NCBI RefSeq assembly: GCF_006175985.1 | Contig: NZ_SRSH01000002.1 | Coordinates: 62,001 to 126,000 of the forward strand | Direction: 5' to 3' | Origin: Methylotetracoccus oryzae | GTDB lineage: Bacteria; Pseudomonadota; Gammaproteobacteria; Methylococcales; Methylococcaceae | Length of the DNA: 64,000 nt | Shown here: piece after piece, positions 39,088-50,280 of the stretch | Layout of the letters: every line of letters starts with the position of its first letter | How positions within the stretch are numbered: position 1 is the stretch's first letter | Made by a program: the position numbers and the translations under genes | The notes under the pieces: model-generated | What the model was told of the DNA's origin: nothing | Database searches by the model: none | The model's input: the letters and a program-made list of their open reading frames with translations, nothing else

Positions 39088-39621
39088 ATGAGAGTCATCG
39101 TTGCACTAACCGCGTGTTCCGGGCTGCTGTGGTCGGGCCTCTCGGCGGCTCATGGTCCCAGTCGGCAGAAAGTCGAGGAAAAGATCGACATCGCTGCGCC
39201 GCCGGCCGCGGTGTGGGATGTCATAAAGGACTTCGGCACGATGCACACCTGGTGCCCCAAGGTCGCCAGCGAAACCAGCCAGGGTGGCAATGAGAAGGGT
39301 GCTACGCGTGAACTGAAGCTGCCTAATGGTCATTCGATCAAGGAAGAGCTGAAGAGCTATGACGCTACGAAGATGAGCTACTCCTACAAGATCAACGAGG
39401 TTGATCCTGCTGACATACCGGTGGCGAATTACTCGTCCACGATCGAAGTGAAGGAAGGCGCGGCCGGAGGTTCGACGGTCGAATGGAGCGGGGCCTTTTA
39501 CCGGAGCTTCATGACCAACAACCCGCCGCCGGATCAGAACGAGGAAGCTGCGATCAAGGCAGTAACCGGTCTTTATACCGAGTGCCTGGGCAAGCTGAAG
39601 TCGGTTGCCGAAGGCAAGTAA
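39088..39621 (+). CDS. Exported MxaD-like SRPBCC protein
   Basis: A 177-residue protein with a signal peptide (cleavage near LSAAHG) and an SRPBCC/START-like domain. The opening AHGPSRQKVEEKIDIAAPPAAVWDVIKDF and the later VEWSGAFYRSFM resemble MxaD, a periplasmic protein linked to methanol dehydrogenase and cytochrome cL in methylotrophs. No methanol dehydrogenase gene is in this window. GAGGGAG precedes the ATG. The YVTN gene follows after 27 bases, so the two look like one unit. The MxaD resemblance is from memory of the family, not an alignment. Confidence 0.8.
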   Translation: MRVIVALTACSGLLWSGLSAAHGPSRQKVEEKIDIAAPPAAVWDVIKDFGTMHTWCPKVASETSQGGNEKGATRELKLPNGHSIKEELKSYDATKMSYSYKINEVDPADIPVANYSSTIEVKEGAAGGSTVEWSGAFYRSFMTNNPPPDQNEEAAIKAVTGLYTECLGKLKSVAEGK

Positions 39622-39648
39622 TCCGCTCGAATTCGTCAGCGCGCTGTG

Positions 39649-40617
39649 ATGGGACGCGCCACGCTCGGACTGGTCCTGGGTTTTGCCGTCGTGGCTGATG
39701 TTGCGGCGGCGCCCTATGCGTTCGTCACCAACCAAAAGGGCAATTCGGTCTCGATCATCGACACGGCGGTCGGGGCTGTGGTCAAGACACTGTCTGTGGG
39801 TGCGGAACCTGCGGGTGTGGCCGTATCGGACGACGGCGGTCGCGTGGTGGTGTCGAATCCAGGCAGTCAGTCGGTCTCGGTGATCGATGGCAAAAGACTG
39901 GAGGCGATGACGGAGATGCCGGCGGGTCCTGGACCGCTGGGTATCGCGATTGCGCCGAACGGTGAGCGCGCCTATGTCGCCGACTGGTATCAGCACCAGT
40001 TGCTTGTTTTCGATCTGGTGGCGATGCGGCAAATTGGGGCCGTGGACGTGGGACGGTCACCGGCCGGCATCGCCGTGGCGGCCGATGGGGCGACCTTGTA
40101 TGTCGCCAACCGGGATGACGATAGCGTGGCCGCGGTCGACACCCGGCACTTGGCCATGACGCGGCTCGTCGGCGTCGGCAAGCATCCGTTCGGCGTGACG
40201 CTGAACGCGTCGGGTACCCGGCTGTATGTCGCCAACGTGGAAAGCAACGACGTCAGTGTCATCAATCCGTGGACCATGAAGGTAGTCGACACCATCGCCG
40301 TGGGCGATCGACCCTATGCGGCAGCGCTCGGTTTCGCGGAACGCCGACTTTTCGTGACGAATCAGTACGACAACTCGGTCTCGGTTATCGATACGGAGCA
40401 GCGCAAGGTCATTGCGACCCTACCCGTGGGCGAATACCCGGAGGGAATCGGGGCGACGGCCGATGGTCGCTTGATTTACGTGGCGAACTGGTTCAGCAAC
40501 AACGTCACGGTGATCGACGCGGAGTCACTCACGGTCACGGGCACGATTCCCACCGGCAATGGCAGCCGTGCGTTCGGCGCGTTCATTGCGCGAACTGTGT
40601 CCGCCGATTCACACTGA
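39649..40617 (+). CDS. Exported YVTN-family beta-propeller repeat protein
   Basis: A 322-residue protein with a signal peptide (VLGFAVVADVAAAPYA) and seven or so blade repeats, each reading roughly VSVIDT...V..TI.VG..P.GIA....G...YVAN. The copies include NSVSIIDTAVGAVVKTLSVG, NDVSVINPWTMKVVDTIAVG and NSVSVIDTEQRKVIATLPVG. This is the YVTN/PQQ-associated propeller family of periplasmic proteins, often found near quinoprotein dehydrogenases. An adjacent in-frame GTG at 39646 could also start it. It follows the MxaD-like gene closely and probably works with it in the periplasm. Confidence 0.88.
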   Translation: MGRATLGLVLGFAVVADVAAAPYAFVTNQKGNSVSIIDTAVGAVVKTLSVGAEPAGVAVSDDGGRVVVSNPGSQSVSVIDGKRLEAMTEMPAGPGPLGIAIAPNGERAYVADWYQHQLLVFDLVAMRQIGAVDVGRSPAGIAVAADGATLYVANRDDDSVAAVDTRHLAMTRLVGVGKHPFGVTLNASGTRLYVANVESNDVSVINPWTMKVVDTIAVGDRPYAAALGFAERRLFVTNQYDNSVSVIDTEQRKVIATLPVGEYPEGIGATADGRLIYVANWFSNNVTVIDAESLTVTGTIPTGNGSRAFGAFIARTVSADSH

Positions 40618-40862
40618 CTGCCCAGACAGGGCGGAGCCCGTGTTTCGGGGGACCGGTTCGGTGGTGCAGGCCACGCGTACCGCTCCGTTCCATTTCTTCG
40701 CATCCTCCGTTCGACGTTGATCGAGCAAGCGTCGGCGTGGCCTTGCGCCGGTACAAGTCGAAACGGGGTGGTCAGGGGCGTGCCCCTATTACTGGATCTC
40801 TCGCCCTTAGCGATACCGTGCAGCGCCTGTGCCTCACCGCACCCAGTCGAGTAGTGGAGAAG

Positions 40863-42404
40863 TCAGAGCTTTCGCAATGCGGCAAGAGCCTGGTCCACGT
40901 CGGGTGCCGCGCCATCGATGCGCAGGGTGGCGTCGCGCTCCTGCGGCAGCAGTGGCTCCCGTTCGCTACGCTGGCGATCGAGAACCGTCGCAGTGGCATC
41001 GGACGGGTCATGGGCGGCGCGCCGACGGGCAGCGATGCGCTCGCGGAGCAGTGCGTCGGGCGCGTCCACATCGAGAATGCGAAATGGCACGTGTAGCCGG
41101 TGCGCGAGGTCGCGCAGTTGGCCGCGTTCGGCCGCATGCAGGAACGTGGCATCAACGATGACGGACAGGCCGGCGCCGAGCAGTCCCGATGCGATCTCTG
41201 CGAGGCGCGCATAGGTGCGTCGGGTCATGTCGGCGGTGTAGAGGTTCGGGCCGGTGAGGTTCGGTGCCAGGCGCTTTCGTTCGACATCCGAACGCACTCG
41301 AATGGCGCCAAGCTTCTCTGCCAGACGGCCGGCAATCGTCGATTTGCCACTCCCGGAAAGCCCGTGGGTTATGACCAACAGCGGTCTTCGCGGCGTGATG
41401 GCGCGGTGCGCGTAGGAGAGATAGTCCCGGTACGCGGTGTCGTGACGTTCGTGGTCGGCCGGGTCTCGTGTTGCTGCCCGTGTCAGGCGCGCGACCTTTG
41501 CGCGGACCAGCGCCCGGTACACACAGTAAAAGGGCCACAACCGCAGGCCGGCATAATCACCGAGGATTTCCTCGTAAAGGTTGATGAACCGGTAGGCGAG
41601 GTGCGTCAACGCGTGTACCTCGAGGTCCATGGTCAGAAAGGCGACTTCGCTGATGATGTCGATCCAACGCAGTTCGGGGGAGAACTCGATAGCATCGAAT
41701 GGCGTCGGCTGTCCCTCGATCAGAGCGAGGTTTCCCAGATGGAGGTCGCCATGGCATTCGCGGACGTAACCCCCTGCCCGCCGCCTGTCCAGTGTCTGCG
41801 AGAGAGACTGGAGTTGCCGCCGGCTCCAGGCGTCGAGTTCGGCGAGCCACCGGCGCTCCTCCTCGCTGCCAGCCGATCGCAGGAGGAACGACAGGTTTTC
41901 CTCCACCGCCCGGGCCACGGTTTCAGGGCTGCCGAAGGGCGTCTCGGGCCCAGCCTGCGGCACCGCCTGATGGAACGCTGCGAGCCGTTCGGCCAACGCG
42001 TCGATACAGTGTTCGGTGATCAGCCCGCCTGAGGCTCGCTGGCTGAACACGGCGTCGCTCGCGAACTGATGCATCCGTACGGCGTACTCGAACGCCTTGC
42101 CGTCCCCGCTGATCACCGGCTGGGTGGGAGTGCCGGTGATCGGCACCACATCGAGGTAGAGTCCGGGCGCGGTGCGCCGGTTAACTCGCAGTTCTTCCAG
42201 GCAGAACGCGTGTCGCAGCGCCAACGTCGAGAAGTCGAGAAAACCCAGGTTGACCGGCTTTTTGATCTTATAGGCGAAGCGGCCGGTCAGGATCACCCAG
42301 GAGATATGGGTTTCCAGCAGGCTGCGCTCGGTGATGCGATGCGGATAGGCCTCGGGCCTGAGGAGGCCCTTGACCCACCCTGCGTGTGACTCATGCGCAA
42401 GCAA
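40863..42404 (-). CDS. Fused APH-like kinase and P-loop kinase
   Basis: A 513-residue two-domain protein. The N-terminal part (about 30-330) is an aminoglycoside-phosphotransferase-like kinase fold with YVRECHGDLHLGNLALIEG and FDAIEFSPELRWIDIISEVAFL, equivalent to the Brenner/HGDxHxxN catalytic loop and DFD-like motif. The C-terminal part (about 340-513) is an AAA_33-type nucleoside/zeta-like kinase with Walker A THGLSGSGKST and DATFLHAAER. Substrates are unknown; antibiotic resistance should not be assumed. Start TTG 42404 overlaps the end of rnd by 14 bases, so the two genes are coupled. This architecture is widespread in proteobacteria but poorly characterised. Confidence 0.85.
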   Translation of the reverse strand: MLAHESHAGWVKGLLRPEAYPHRITERSLLETHISWVILTGRFAYKIKKPVNLGFLDFSTLALRHAFCLEELRVNRRTAPGLYLDVVPITGTPTQPVISGDGKAFEYAVRMHQFASDAVFSQRASGGLITEHCIDALAERLAAFHQAVPQAGPETPFGSPETVARAVEENLSFLLRSAGSEEERRWLAELDAWSRRQLQSLSQTLDRRRAGGYVRECHGDLHLGNLALIEGQPTPFDAIEFSPELRWIDIISEVAFLTMDLEVHALTHLAYRFINLYEEILGDYAGLRLWPFYCVYRALVRAKVARLTRAATRDPADHERHDTAYRDYLSYAHRAITPRRPLLVITHGLSGSGKSTIAGRLAEKLGAIRVRSDVERKRLAPNLTGPNLYTADMTRRTYARLAEIASGLLGAGLSVIVDATFLHAAERGQLRDLAHRLHVPFRILDVDAPDALLRERIAARRRAAHDPSDATATVLDRQRSEREPLLPQERDATLRIDGAAPDVDQALAALRKL

Positions 42405-43563
42405 TGTCGGTAACCCGGAGCACGCCTTCGACGATGCGAAGACTTTTCGTGCCGCGCAGGATGGCTAGCAGTTCCTGTCCGGCCAGCGCTCCGCGCCAGC
42501 CCTGGAGCAGGGGGCTGCCTTCGGGGGTTGCGATGAACTCGCGGAGTTCGCGTCGGCTCGCGATCAGGGCCGGATTCAAGGAACACTCGGCACCCTTCAG
42601 GCGTAGCAGCGCGGTGAAGACATCGAGCAGCGCCTCCTGTGTCGGGGTTTCTGGTACCGGACGGGCCTTCGGAGCACGGGAGACCGGCGCCACATCGGTG
42701 GCGGCATGCACTATGCTCAGCAAGGCGTCACCAAAGCGCTTTGCGCATCGCTCGTCCAGCCCCTTGGCCCGTTTCAGAGCCGCCATATCCTTCGGCCGCT
42801 GTCGGGCGATTTCCATCAAGGTCTCATCTTTGGCGATCCAGCTGCGAGGGCAGTCCTGTGTTCTGGCGAGGCGCTCTCGCCAGGCCGCGAGCGATTGCAG
42901 GAGCCTGCCGTCCCGTTCCGCCAGTTGACCGCTACCGCCGATCCGCAGCCAGGCATCCTGTGGGTCGGGGTCATACAGTGCGGGGTTGATCAACTTTGCC
43001 GTTTCCTCGTCCACCCACTCTCGGCGACCCAGTTGCGCGAGGCGCGCCGCAAGGCTCAGGAAGATCTGGCCCAGGTAGAGGACGTCCTCGACGGCATATT
43101 GCAGTTGCGCTTCGGATAGCGGGCGCGCGGACCAGTCGGTGCGCGTATGGCCTTTTTCCAGCTGGGCGCCGACAAGTTCGGCGGCGAGCGCAGCGTATCC
43201 TATCTGGTCGGCAAGACCCACATAAGGTGCGGCGATCTGGGTGTCGAACACCGGATTGGGCAGACGTCCCCCGCGCGCTCGGTACAAAACCTCGAGGTCC
43301 TGACGCCCCGAATGGAATACCTTCACGACTTCCGGGTGATCAAACAATGGGTCCAGGGCGGACAAGTCAGGGCAGGCGAGGGGGTCGATGCAGGCGACAC
43401 GATCCTTCGTCGCGATCTGCAACAGGCAGAACTTGGGAAAGTAGGTCCGTTCGCGCAGGAACTCCGTGTCGAGCGCTATCCAGGGCGGGGTTCCGAGTTC
43501 CTCGCAGAATGCCTGCAGGCGCTCGGGGTTATCGATGAAACTCACGTTCGGGGGCGCGCTCAT
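42391..43563 (-). CDS. rnd: Ribonuclease D
   Basis: RNase D trims the 3' ends of tRNA precursors. The 390-residue protein has the DEDDy exonuclease motifs IALDTEFLRE, VFHSGRQDLEVL and the YAVEDVLYL Tyr/Asp motif, followed by HRDC domains (from about 210). Length is near E. coli RNase D (375). It is divergent from the tRNA genes only 165 bases away, a sensible neighbourhood. ATG 43563 begins MSAPPNVSFID. The P-loop kinase gene overlaps its end. Confidence 0.95.
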   Translation of the reverse strand: MSAPPNVSFIDNPERLQAFCEELGTPPWIALDTEFLRERTYFPKFCLLQIATKDRVACIDPLACPDLSALDPLFDHPEVVKVFHSGRQDLEVLYRARGGRLPNPVFDTQIAAPYVGLADQIGYAALAAELVGAQLEKGHTRTDWSARPLSEAQLQYAVEDVLYLGQIFLSLAARLAQLGRREWVDEETAKLINPALYDPDPQDAWLRIGGSGQLAERDGRLLQSLAAWRERLARTQDCPRSWIAKDETLMEIARQRPKDMAALKRAKGLDERCAKRFGDALLSIVHAATDVAPVSRAPKARPVPETPTQEALLDVFTALLRLKGAECSLNPALIASRRELREFIATPEGSPLLQGWRGALAGQELLAILRGTKSLRIVEGVLRVTDIACA

Positions 43564-43685
43564 GGCAGTGGGGCAGAAGTCTTATGGTTCTCCGACGGAG
43601 GGGGATGACCTTACACGGGTTACAGGCTTGCGCCGCGTCATTCTAGGCGAAACCCGGCGCGTCCGTCGGATCTTGCACAGAGGCG

Positions 43686-43714
43686 TTGACGTATCACCTC
43701 GGCTTAGGCAGAAT
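43686..43714 (+). promoter_or_regulatory. tRNA promoter
   Basis: TTGACG (43686-43691), 17 bases, CAGAAT (43709-43714), then the GC-rich stretch ACGCG. The start would fall near 43721, seven bases before tRNA-Arg. A GC-rich discriminator is typical for stringently controlled stable-RNA promoters. Confidence 0.55.
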
Positions 43715-43727
43715 ACGCGTTCTGTGT

Positions 43728-43804
43728 GCGCCTGTAGCTCAGTTGGATAGAGTACCTGGCTACGAACTAGGTGGTCGGGAGTTCGAATCTCTCCAGGCGC
43801 GCCA
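43728..43804 (+). tRNA. tRNA-Arg (ACG)
   Basis: A full cloverleaf: acceptor GCGCCTG/CAGGCGC, D-arm, anticodon stem CCTGG/CTAGG around CTACGAA, T-arm with TTCGAAT, discriminator G and an encoded CCA. The anticodon ACG (43762-43764) reads CGN arginine codons after A-to-I editing. Confidence 0.97.
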
Positions 43805-43837
43805 GCCTTGTGACGCACGTCCAAAGGCAGATTCTAT

Positions 43838-43913
43838 TCCCCTGTAGCTCAGTCGGTAGAGCAGCTGGCTGTTAACCAGCGGGTCGGCGGTTCGAGCCCG
43901 TCCGGGGGAGCCA
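43838..43913 (+). tRNA. tRNA-Asn (GTT)
   Basis: A full cloverleaf: acceptor TCCCCTG/CGGGGGA, anticodon stem GCTGG/CCAGC around CTGTTAA, T-arm GTTCGAGCC, discriminator G and encoded CCA. The anticodon is GTT (43871-43873). It lies 33 bases after tRNA-Arg and is probably cotranscribed with it. Confidence 0.97.
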
Positions 43914-44005
43914 TCTTGTCGGATGAGGTTGGGTGATTGCCAGCCTCTCCGGTCTTCGCGCTCACCGTTGAGCTTCTTTACAGGTGATGTTGCGTCTGCC
44001 ATGCA

Positions 44006-44070
44006 TTGACGGGCATTTTCATTGATCATACAATGCTCTGCTTAACCCGTGTCCCGAGAGGACGCGCGGG
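44006..44070 (+). promoter_or_regulatory. str operon promoter and leader hairpin
   Basis: TTGACG (44006-44011), 17-base spacer, TACAAT (44029-44034): the best sigma-70 promoter in the window. Transcription would start near 44041. The early leader can fold: ACCCG...CGGGT enclosing GTCC...GGAC, within about 44045-44070. It drives rpsL-rpsG-fusA-tuf and probably the S10 genes beyond. Confidence 0.75.
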
Positions 44071-44107
44071 TCAGGTTAGCAATGCGACATGATTCTGGAG
44101 TTTGGTG

Positions 44108-44482
44108 ATGACCACGATCAACCAATTGGTTCGGAAGCCAAGGGTTAGCAAGAAAGACAAGAGTACGGTGCCCGCTCTGGATGGCTGTCCGCAGCGCCGT
44201 GGAGTGTGTACTCGAGTGTACACGACGACCCCGAAGAAGCCCAACTCGGCGCTTCGAAAAGTGGCTCGTGTGCGCCTGACGAATGGCGCGGAAGTCACGA
44301 CCTATATCGGCGGTGAAGGCCACAACCTGCAGGAACACTCGGTCATCCTGATTCGCGGCGGCCGTGTAAAGGACTTGCCGGGTGTGCGCTATCACGTGGT
44401 GCGCGGCAGTTTGGATACCGCGGGCGTCCAGAAGCGGCGTCAAGCGCGTTCGAAGTACGGCGCGAAGCGCCCCAAGAGCTAA
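44108..44482 (+). CDS. rpsL: 30S ribosomal protein S12
   Basis: 124-residue S12 at the decoding centre. [13 protein letters not shown] and [17 protein letters not shown] keep the two lysines whose mutation gives streptomycin resistance elsewhere, so this allele looks streptomycin-sensitive. GGAG lies seven bases before ATG 44108. First gene of the str operon. Unusually, rpoC is not directly upstream. Confidence 0.98.
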   Translation: MTTINQLVRKPRVSKKDKSTVPALDGCPQRRGVCTRVYTTTPKKPNSALRKVARVRLTNGAEVTTYIGGEGHNLQEHSVILIRGGRVKDLPGVRYHVVRGSLDTAGVQKRRQARSKYGAKRPKS

Positions 44483-44497
44483 TAGGGTAGGCGTTTT

Positions 44498-44968
44498 ATG
44501 TCCAGAAGAAGAAGGTCAGAGCGGCGGGAAGTAATTCCGGACCCGCGCTTCGGTAGTGAGGTCCTGGCGCGTTTCGTGAACATGATCATGGAGAGCGGCA
44601 AGAAGTCGGTCGCCGAAAAGATCGTGTATGGCGCGATGGACAGAATCGAGTCCCGGGTCAACCAGGACTCGCTCGAAGTGCTGACCAAGGCTCTCGAGAA
44701 TGTTCAGCCCATCGTCGAGGTGAAGTCTCGGCGTGTTGGTGGTGCAACTTACCAGGTGCCGATTGAAGTTCGGCCCTCGCGGCGCATGGCGCTCGGGATG
44801 CGCTGGATCATCGATGCGGCCCGGAAGCGTGGTGAGAAGGGCATGGTGACGAAGCTGGCCGGCGAGCTGCTCGACGCCCATGAAAACCGCGGCGCCGCCG
44901 TCAAGAAGCGTGAAGACACGCACCGGATGGCCGAGGCGAACAAGGCCTTCTCGCATTACCGCTGGTAA
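44498..44968 (+). CDS. rpsG: 30S ribosomal protein S7
   Basis: 156-residue S7, the 3'-domain organiser of the 30S head and, in E. coli, the translational repressor of the str operon. [14 protein letters not shown] and the S7 core [16 protein letters not shown] are present. Only 15 bases separate it from rpsL, so the long S12-S7 spacer that holds the S7 target in E. coli is absent. Confidence 0.98.
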   Translation: MSRRRRSERREVIPDPRFGSEVLARFVNMIMESGKKSVAEKIVYGAMDRIESRVNQDSLEVLTKALENVQPIVEVKSRRVGGATYQVPIEVRPSRRMALGMRWIIDAARKRGEKGMVTKLAGELLDAHENRGAAVKKREDTHRMAEANKAFSHYRW

Positions 44969-45004
44969 TTACTTCTTCCAATTCTCCTAACTGGATTCCA
45001 AGCT

Positions 45005-47098
<2,094 letters not shown>

Positions 47099-47144
47099 TT
47101 CGGCGCCGGATTAGCGGATTCAGTCTTCCAAAGAGGTATTGGTC

Positions 47145-48335
47145 GTGTCCAAAGAGAAATTTACACGCACGAAGCCGCACGTGAACGTCGGGACGATTGG
47201 TCATGTGGACCATGGCAAGACGACGCTGACAGCGGCGCTGACGAAGGTGATGGCGATTAAGTTCGGGGGCGAGTTCAAGGCCTACGATCAGATCGACAAT
47301 GCACCGGAGGAGCGGGCGCGGGGCATCACGATTGCGACGGCGCATGTCGAGTACGAGTCGCCGAGCCGGCATTATGCACACGTGGATTGTCCGGGTCATG
47401 CCGACTACGTGAAGAACATGATCACGGGTGCGGCGCAGATGGACGGAGCGATTCTGGTTTGTTCGGCGGCCGACGGTCCGATGCCGCAGACGCGGGAGCA
47501 CATCCTGTTGGCGCGTCAGGTGGGTGTGCCGTACATCGTGGTGTTCCTGAACAAGGCGGACATGGTCGACGATGCGGAACTCCTGGAACTGGTCGAGATG
47601 GAAGTCCGTGAGTTGTTGTCGAAGTACGATTTCCCGGGCGATGACATTCCGATCGTCAAGGGTTCGGCGCTGAAGGCGCTGGAAGGTGATACCAGCGAGA
47701 TTGGCGTGCCGGCGGTTGAGGCCCTGGTCGCGGCGCTGGACAGCTACATTCCGGAGCCGGAGCGGGCCATTGAGAAGCCGTTCCTGATGCCGATCGAAGA
47801 CGTGTTTTCGATTTCCGGTCGTGGCACGGTGGTGACGGGTCGTGTCGAGCGTGGCAAGGTCAAGGTCGGTGACGAAGTCTCGATCGTGGGTTTGAAGGAC
47901 ACCGTCAAGACCACCTGCACGGGTGTCGAGATGTTCCGCAAGTTGCTGGACGAAGGCGTGGCGGGCGACAACTGCGGTGTGCTGCTGCGCGGCACGAAGC
48001 GGGAGGATGTCGAGCGCGGTCAGGTGTTGGCGAAGCCGGGATCGATCACGCCGCACACGCATTTCGAGGCCGAGATTTACGTGTTGTCGAAGGAAGAGGG
48101 TGGTCGTCACACGCCGTTCTTCAATGGGTATCGGCCGCAGTTCTATTTCCGGACGACGGACGTGACGGGGTCGGTGGAGTTGCCGGAGGGTGTCGAGATG
48201 GTGATGCCGGGCGACAACATCAAGGTGCAGATCAAGTTGATTGCGCCGATCGCGATGGAAGAAGGCTTGCGCTTCGCGGTGCGCGAGGGTGGCCGTACCG
48301 TCGGTGCCGGCGTCGTTTCCAAGGTTATCGAGTAG
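47145..48335 (+). CDS. tuf: Elongation factor Tu
   Basis: 396-residue EF-Tu, which delivers aminoacyl-tRNA to the ribosome. [23 protein letters not shown] and NKAD form the GTPase site. GTG 47145 starts [15 protein letters not shown], with AGAGG upstream. Only one copy is in this window; many proteobacteria have a second next to a tRNA cluster. rpsJ follows after eight bases. Confidence 0.98.
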   Translation: MSKEKFTRTKPHVNVGTIGHVDHGKTTLTAALTKVMAIKFGGEFKAYDQIDNAPEERARGITIATAHVEYESPSRHYAHVDCPGHADYVKNMITGAAQMDGAILVCSAADGPMPQTREHILLARQVGVPYIVVFLNKADMVDDAELLELVEMEVRELLSKYDFPGDDIPIVKGSALKALEGDTSEIGVPAVEALVAALDSYIPEPERAIEKPFLMPIEDVFSISGRGTVVTGRVERGKVKVGDEVSIVGLKDTVKTTCTGVEMFRKLLDEGVAGDNCGVLLRGTKREDVERGQVLAKPGSITPHTHFEAEIYVLSKEEGGRHTPFFNGYRPQFYFRTTDVTGSVELPEGVEMVMPGDNIKVQIKLIAPIAMEEGLRFAVREGGRTVGAGVVSKVIE

Positions 48336-48343
48336 TCAGTCTG

Positions 48344-48655
48344 ATGGCTAAGCAAAGAATTCGGATTCGTCTCAAGGCGTTCGATCATCGCTTGATCGAC
48401 CAGTCGGCGAGTGAGATTGTCGAAACCGCGAAGCGGACCGGGGCGCAGGTCCTCGGCCCGATTCCGCTGCCGACGAAAATGGAGCGCTTCACCGTACTGG
48501 TTTCTCCGCACGTCAACAAGGATGCGCGCGACCAGTACGAGCTCCGAACCCATAAGCGACTGATGGATATCATCGAGCCAACCGACAAGACCGTCGACGC
48601 GCTAATGAAGCTCGATCTGGCGGCCGGCGTCGACGTCCAGATCCGGCTGAACTAA
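48344..48655 (+). CDS. rpsJ: 30S ribosomal protein S10
   Basis: 103-residue S10, also the NusE transcription elongation factor. [15 protein letters not shown] is the family start. It follows the tuf stop by eight bases and has no strong ribosome-binding site, which suggests coupling to tuf; a separate S10 promoter and L4-type leader is therefore unlikely. Confidence 0.98.
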   Translation: MAKQRIRIRLKAFDHRLIDQSASEIVETAKRTGAQVLGPIPLPTKMERFTVLVSPHVNKDARDQYELRTHKRLMDIIEPTDKTVDALMKLDLAAGVDVQIRLN

Positions 48656-48671
48656 CGGGAGTCAGGCGAAA

Positions 48672-49313
48672 ATGGGTATCGGACTAATCGGAAAGAAATG
48701 CGGTATGACTCGGATGTACCTGGAGGACGGCTCTGCCGTGTCTCTGTCGGTGGTGCATGTCGATCCGAACCGCGTTGTTCAGATCAAGACGCCGGAAGTC
48801 GATGGCTACTCGGCGATACAGGTCACTACGGGTTCGCAGAAGCGCTCCCGGTTGACGAAGGCCGTGGCCGGGCACTATGCCAAGGCTGGCGTGGACGCGG
48901 GTGTGGGCCTGTTTGAGATTCGCGTGTCGGACGACGATCTCGGCAAGTTCTCCATCGGTGCGCAGTTGGGGGTGGACACCTTCGAGGCTGGGGCGTACGT
49001 GGATGTCCGCGGCCAGAGCATCGGCAAGGGATTCGCGGGTGTCGTGAAGCGCCACAACTTTCGCACTCAGGATGCCACCCATGGCAACTCGCGGTCGCAT
49101 CGTGCGCCGGGATCCATCGGCCAAAATCAAAGCCCCGGGCGCGTGTTCAAAGGCAAGCGCATGGCGGGCCATATGGGTGCCGAAACTGTGACCGTGCAGA
49201 ACCTGAAGATTTGTTCGGTGGACGCCGAGCGGTCGTTGTTGTTGATCCAGGGTGCCATTCCCGGTGCCAAGGGCAGCCACGTCTACGTGCGTCCGGCCGT
49301 AAAGAAAGGATGA
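48672..49313 (+). CDS. rplC: 50S ribosomal protein L3
   Basis: 213-residue L3, an early assembly protein reaching the peptidyl-transferase centre. [13 protein letters not shown] at the start and the central [20 protein letters not shown] loop are diagnostic; the latter holds the glutamine methylated in E. coli. GGAG precedes ATG 48672. Confidence 0.98.
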   Translation: MGIGLIGKKCGMTRMYLEDGSAVSLSVVHVDPNRVVQIKTPEVDGYSAIQVTTGSQKRSRLTKAVAGHYAKAGVDAGVGLFEIRVSDDDLGKFSIGAQLGVDTFEAGAYVDVRGQSIGKGFAGVVKRHNFRTQDATHGNSRSHRAPGSIGQNQSPGRVFKGKRMAGHMGAETVTVQNLKICSVDAERSLLLIQGAIPGAKGSHVYVRPAVKKG

Positions 49314-49320
49314 GCTTGCG

Positions 49321-49938
49321 ATGAGTCTCGAAATTCCCGCTGCCGCTGGCAGTCGTTCCAGTGCCGTGAGTGTGTCGGCGGACATCTTCGGTCAGGAATT
49401 CAATGAAGCCCTGGTGCACCAGACGGTCGTCTGGTACATGGCGGGCGGTCGCTCTGGCACCAAGGCGCAGAAAACGCGTGCCGAAGTGTCCGGCGGAGGC
49501 AAGAAGCCTTGGAAGCAGAAGGGCTCCGGGCGCGCGCGCGCCGGTACCACGCGTAGCCCGCTGTGGCGCACCGGTGGCGTGACCTTCGCCGCAAGTCCGC
49601 GCAGCTACGAGCAGAAGCTCAACAAAAAGATGTTCAGAGCAGCGATGCGTTCCATCTTTTCCGAGTTGCTGCGTCAGGGGCGATTGGAAGTGCATGGCGA
49701 GATTTTGCCTGCGGAAGCCAAGACCCGATTGTTGTTGGCGGCGCTTGGCGATACAGCAGCGCGGTCGACCCTGATCATCACCGAGGCGTTCGACCGGAAT
49801 CTCTATCTGGCGGCCCGCAACGTTCCGCATCTCGAGGTCACCACCAGCGATGCGTTGAGCCCGGTTGCGCTCGTCAACAGTGAGCGTGTGATCATCACCG
49901 AGGGTGCGGCGAAGCGCATCGAGGCGGGGTTGGAATGA
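49321..49938 (+). CDS. rplD: 50S ribosomal protein L4
   Basis: 205-residue L4. The exit-tunnel loop GGKKPWKQKGSGRARAGT is present. In E. coli L4 also represses the S10 operon by binding its leader; no comparable leader exists here between tuf and rpsJ. Its stop overlaps the rplW start (ATGA). Confidence 0.98.
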   Translation: MSLEIPAAAGSRSSAVSVSADIFGQEFNEALVHQTVVWYMAGGRSGTKAQKTRAEVSGGGKKPWKQKGSGRARAGTTRSPLWRTGGVTFAASPRSYEQKLNKKMFRAAMRSIFSELLRQGRLEVHGEILPAEAKTRLLLAALGDTAARSTLIITEAFDRNLYLAARNVPHLEVTTSDALSPVALVNSERVIITEGAAKRIEAGLE

Positions 49939-50228
49939 ACCAGATCGACATCATTCGGGTGCTTCAGGCGCCGATCATTTCCGAGAAGAGCACGGCCTCT
50001 GCGGACCGCGACAAGCGATTCGTGTTTCGCGTGCTGAAGACGGCGACCAAGGGTCAAGTGAAAAAGGCGGTGGAGCTAATGTTCGGCGTCGAGGTGGACT
50101 CGGTGCACGTGCTCACCGTCAAGGGAAAGACGAAGCGCTCCGGGCGCAGTTTTGGTGTTCGGCCGGACTGGAAGAAGGCGTATGTAAAGCTCAAGCCCGG
50201 ACACGATATCGAATTGTCGGTCGCTTGA
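49935..50228 (+). CDS. rplW: 50S ribosomal protein L23
   Basis: 97-residue L23 at the tunnel exit, where trigger factor and SRP dock. APIISEKSTAS and VKGKTKRSGR are recognisable. It overlaps rplD by four bases. Confidence 0.98.
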   Translation: MNQIDIIRVLQAPIISEKSTASADRDKRFVFRVLKTATKGQVKKAVELMFGVEVDSVHVLTVKGKTKRSGRSFGVRPDWKKAYVKLKPGHDIELSVA

Positions 50229-50280
50229 TCGGGAGTCCCCCCGAGTCGCTACGAAAGTTAGGAAAAGAGTGTAGTTAATC

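Noticed and set aside
40863-42404. Aminoglycoside resistance gene
   Set aside because: The APH-like fold is shared by many kinases and is fused to a P-loop kinase; nothing indicates antibiotic substrates.
43582-44029. Short reverse-strand frames over the tRNA genes
   Set aside because: They translate the complement of tRNA-Arg and tRNA-Asn, a known source of false genes.
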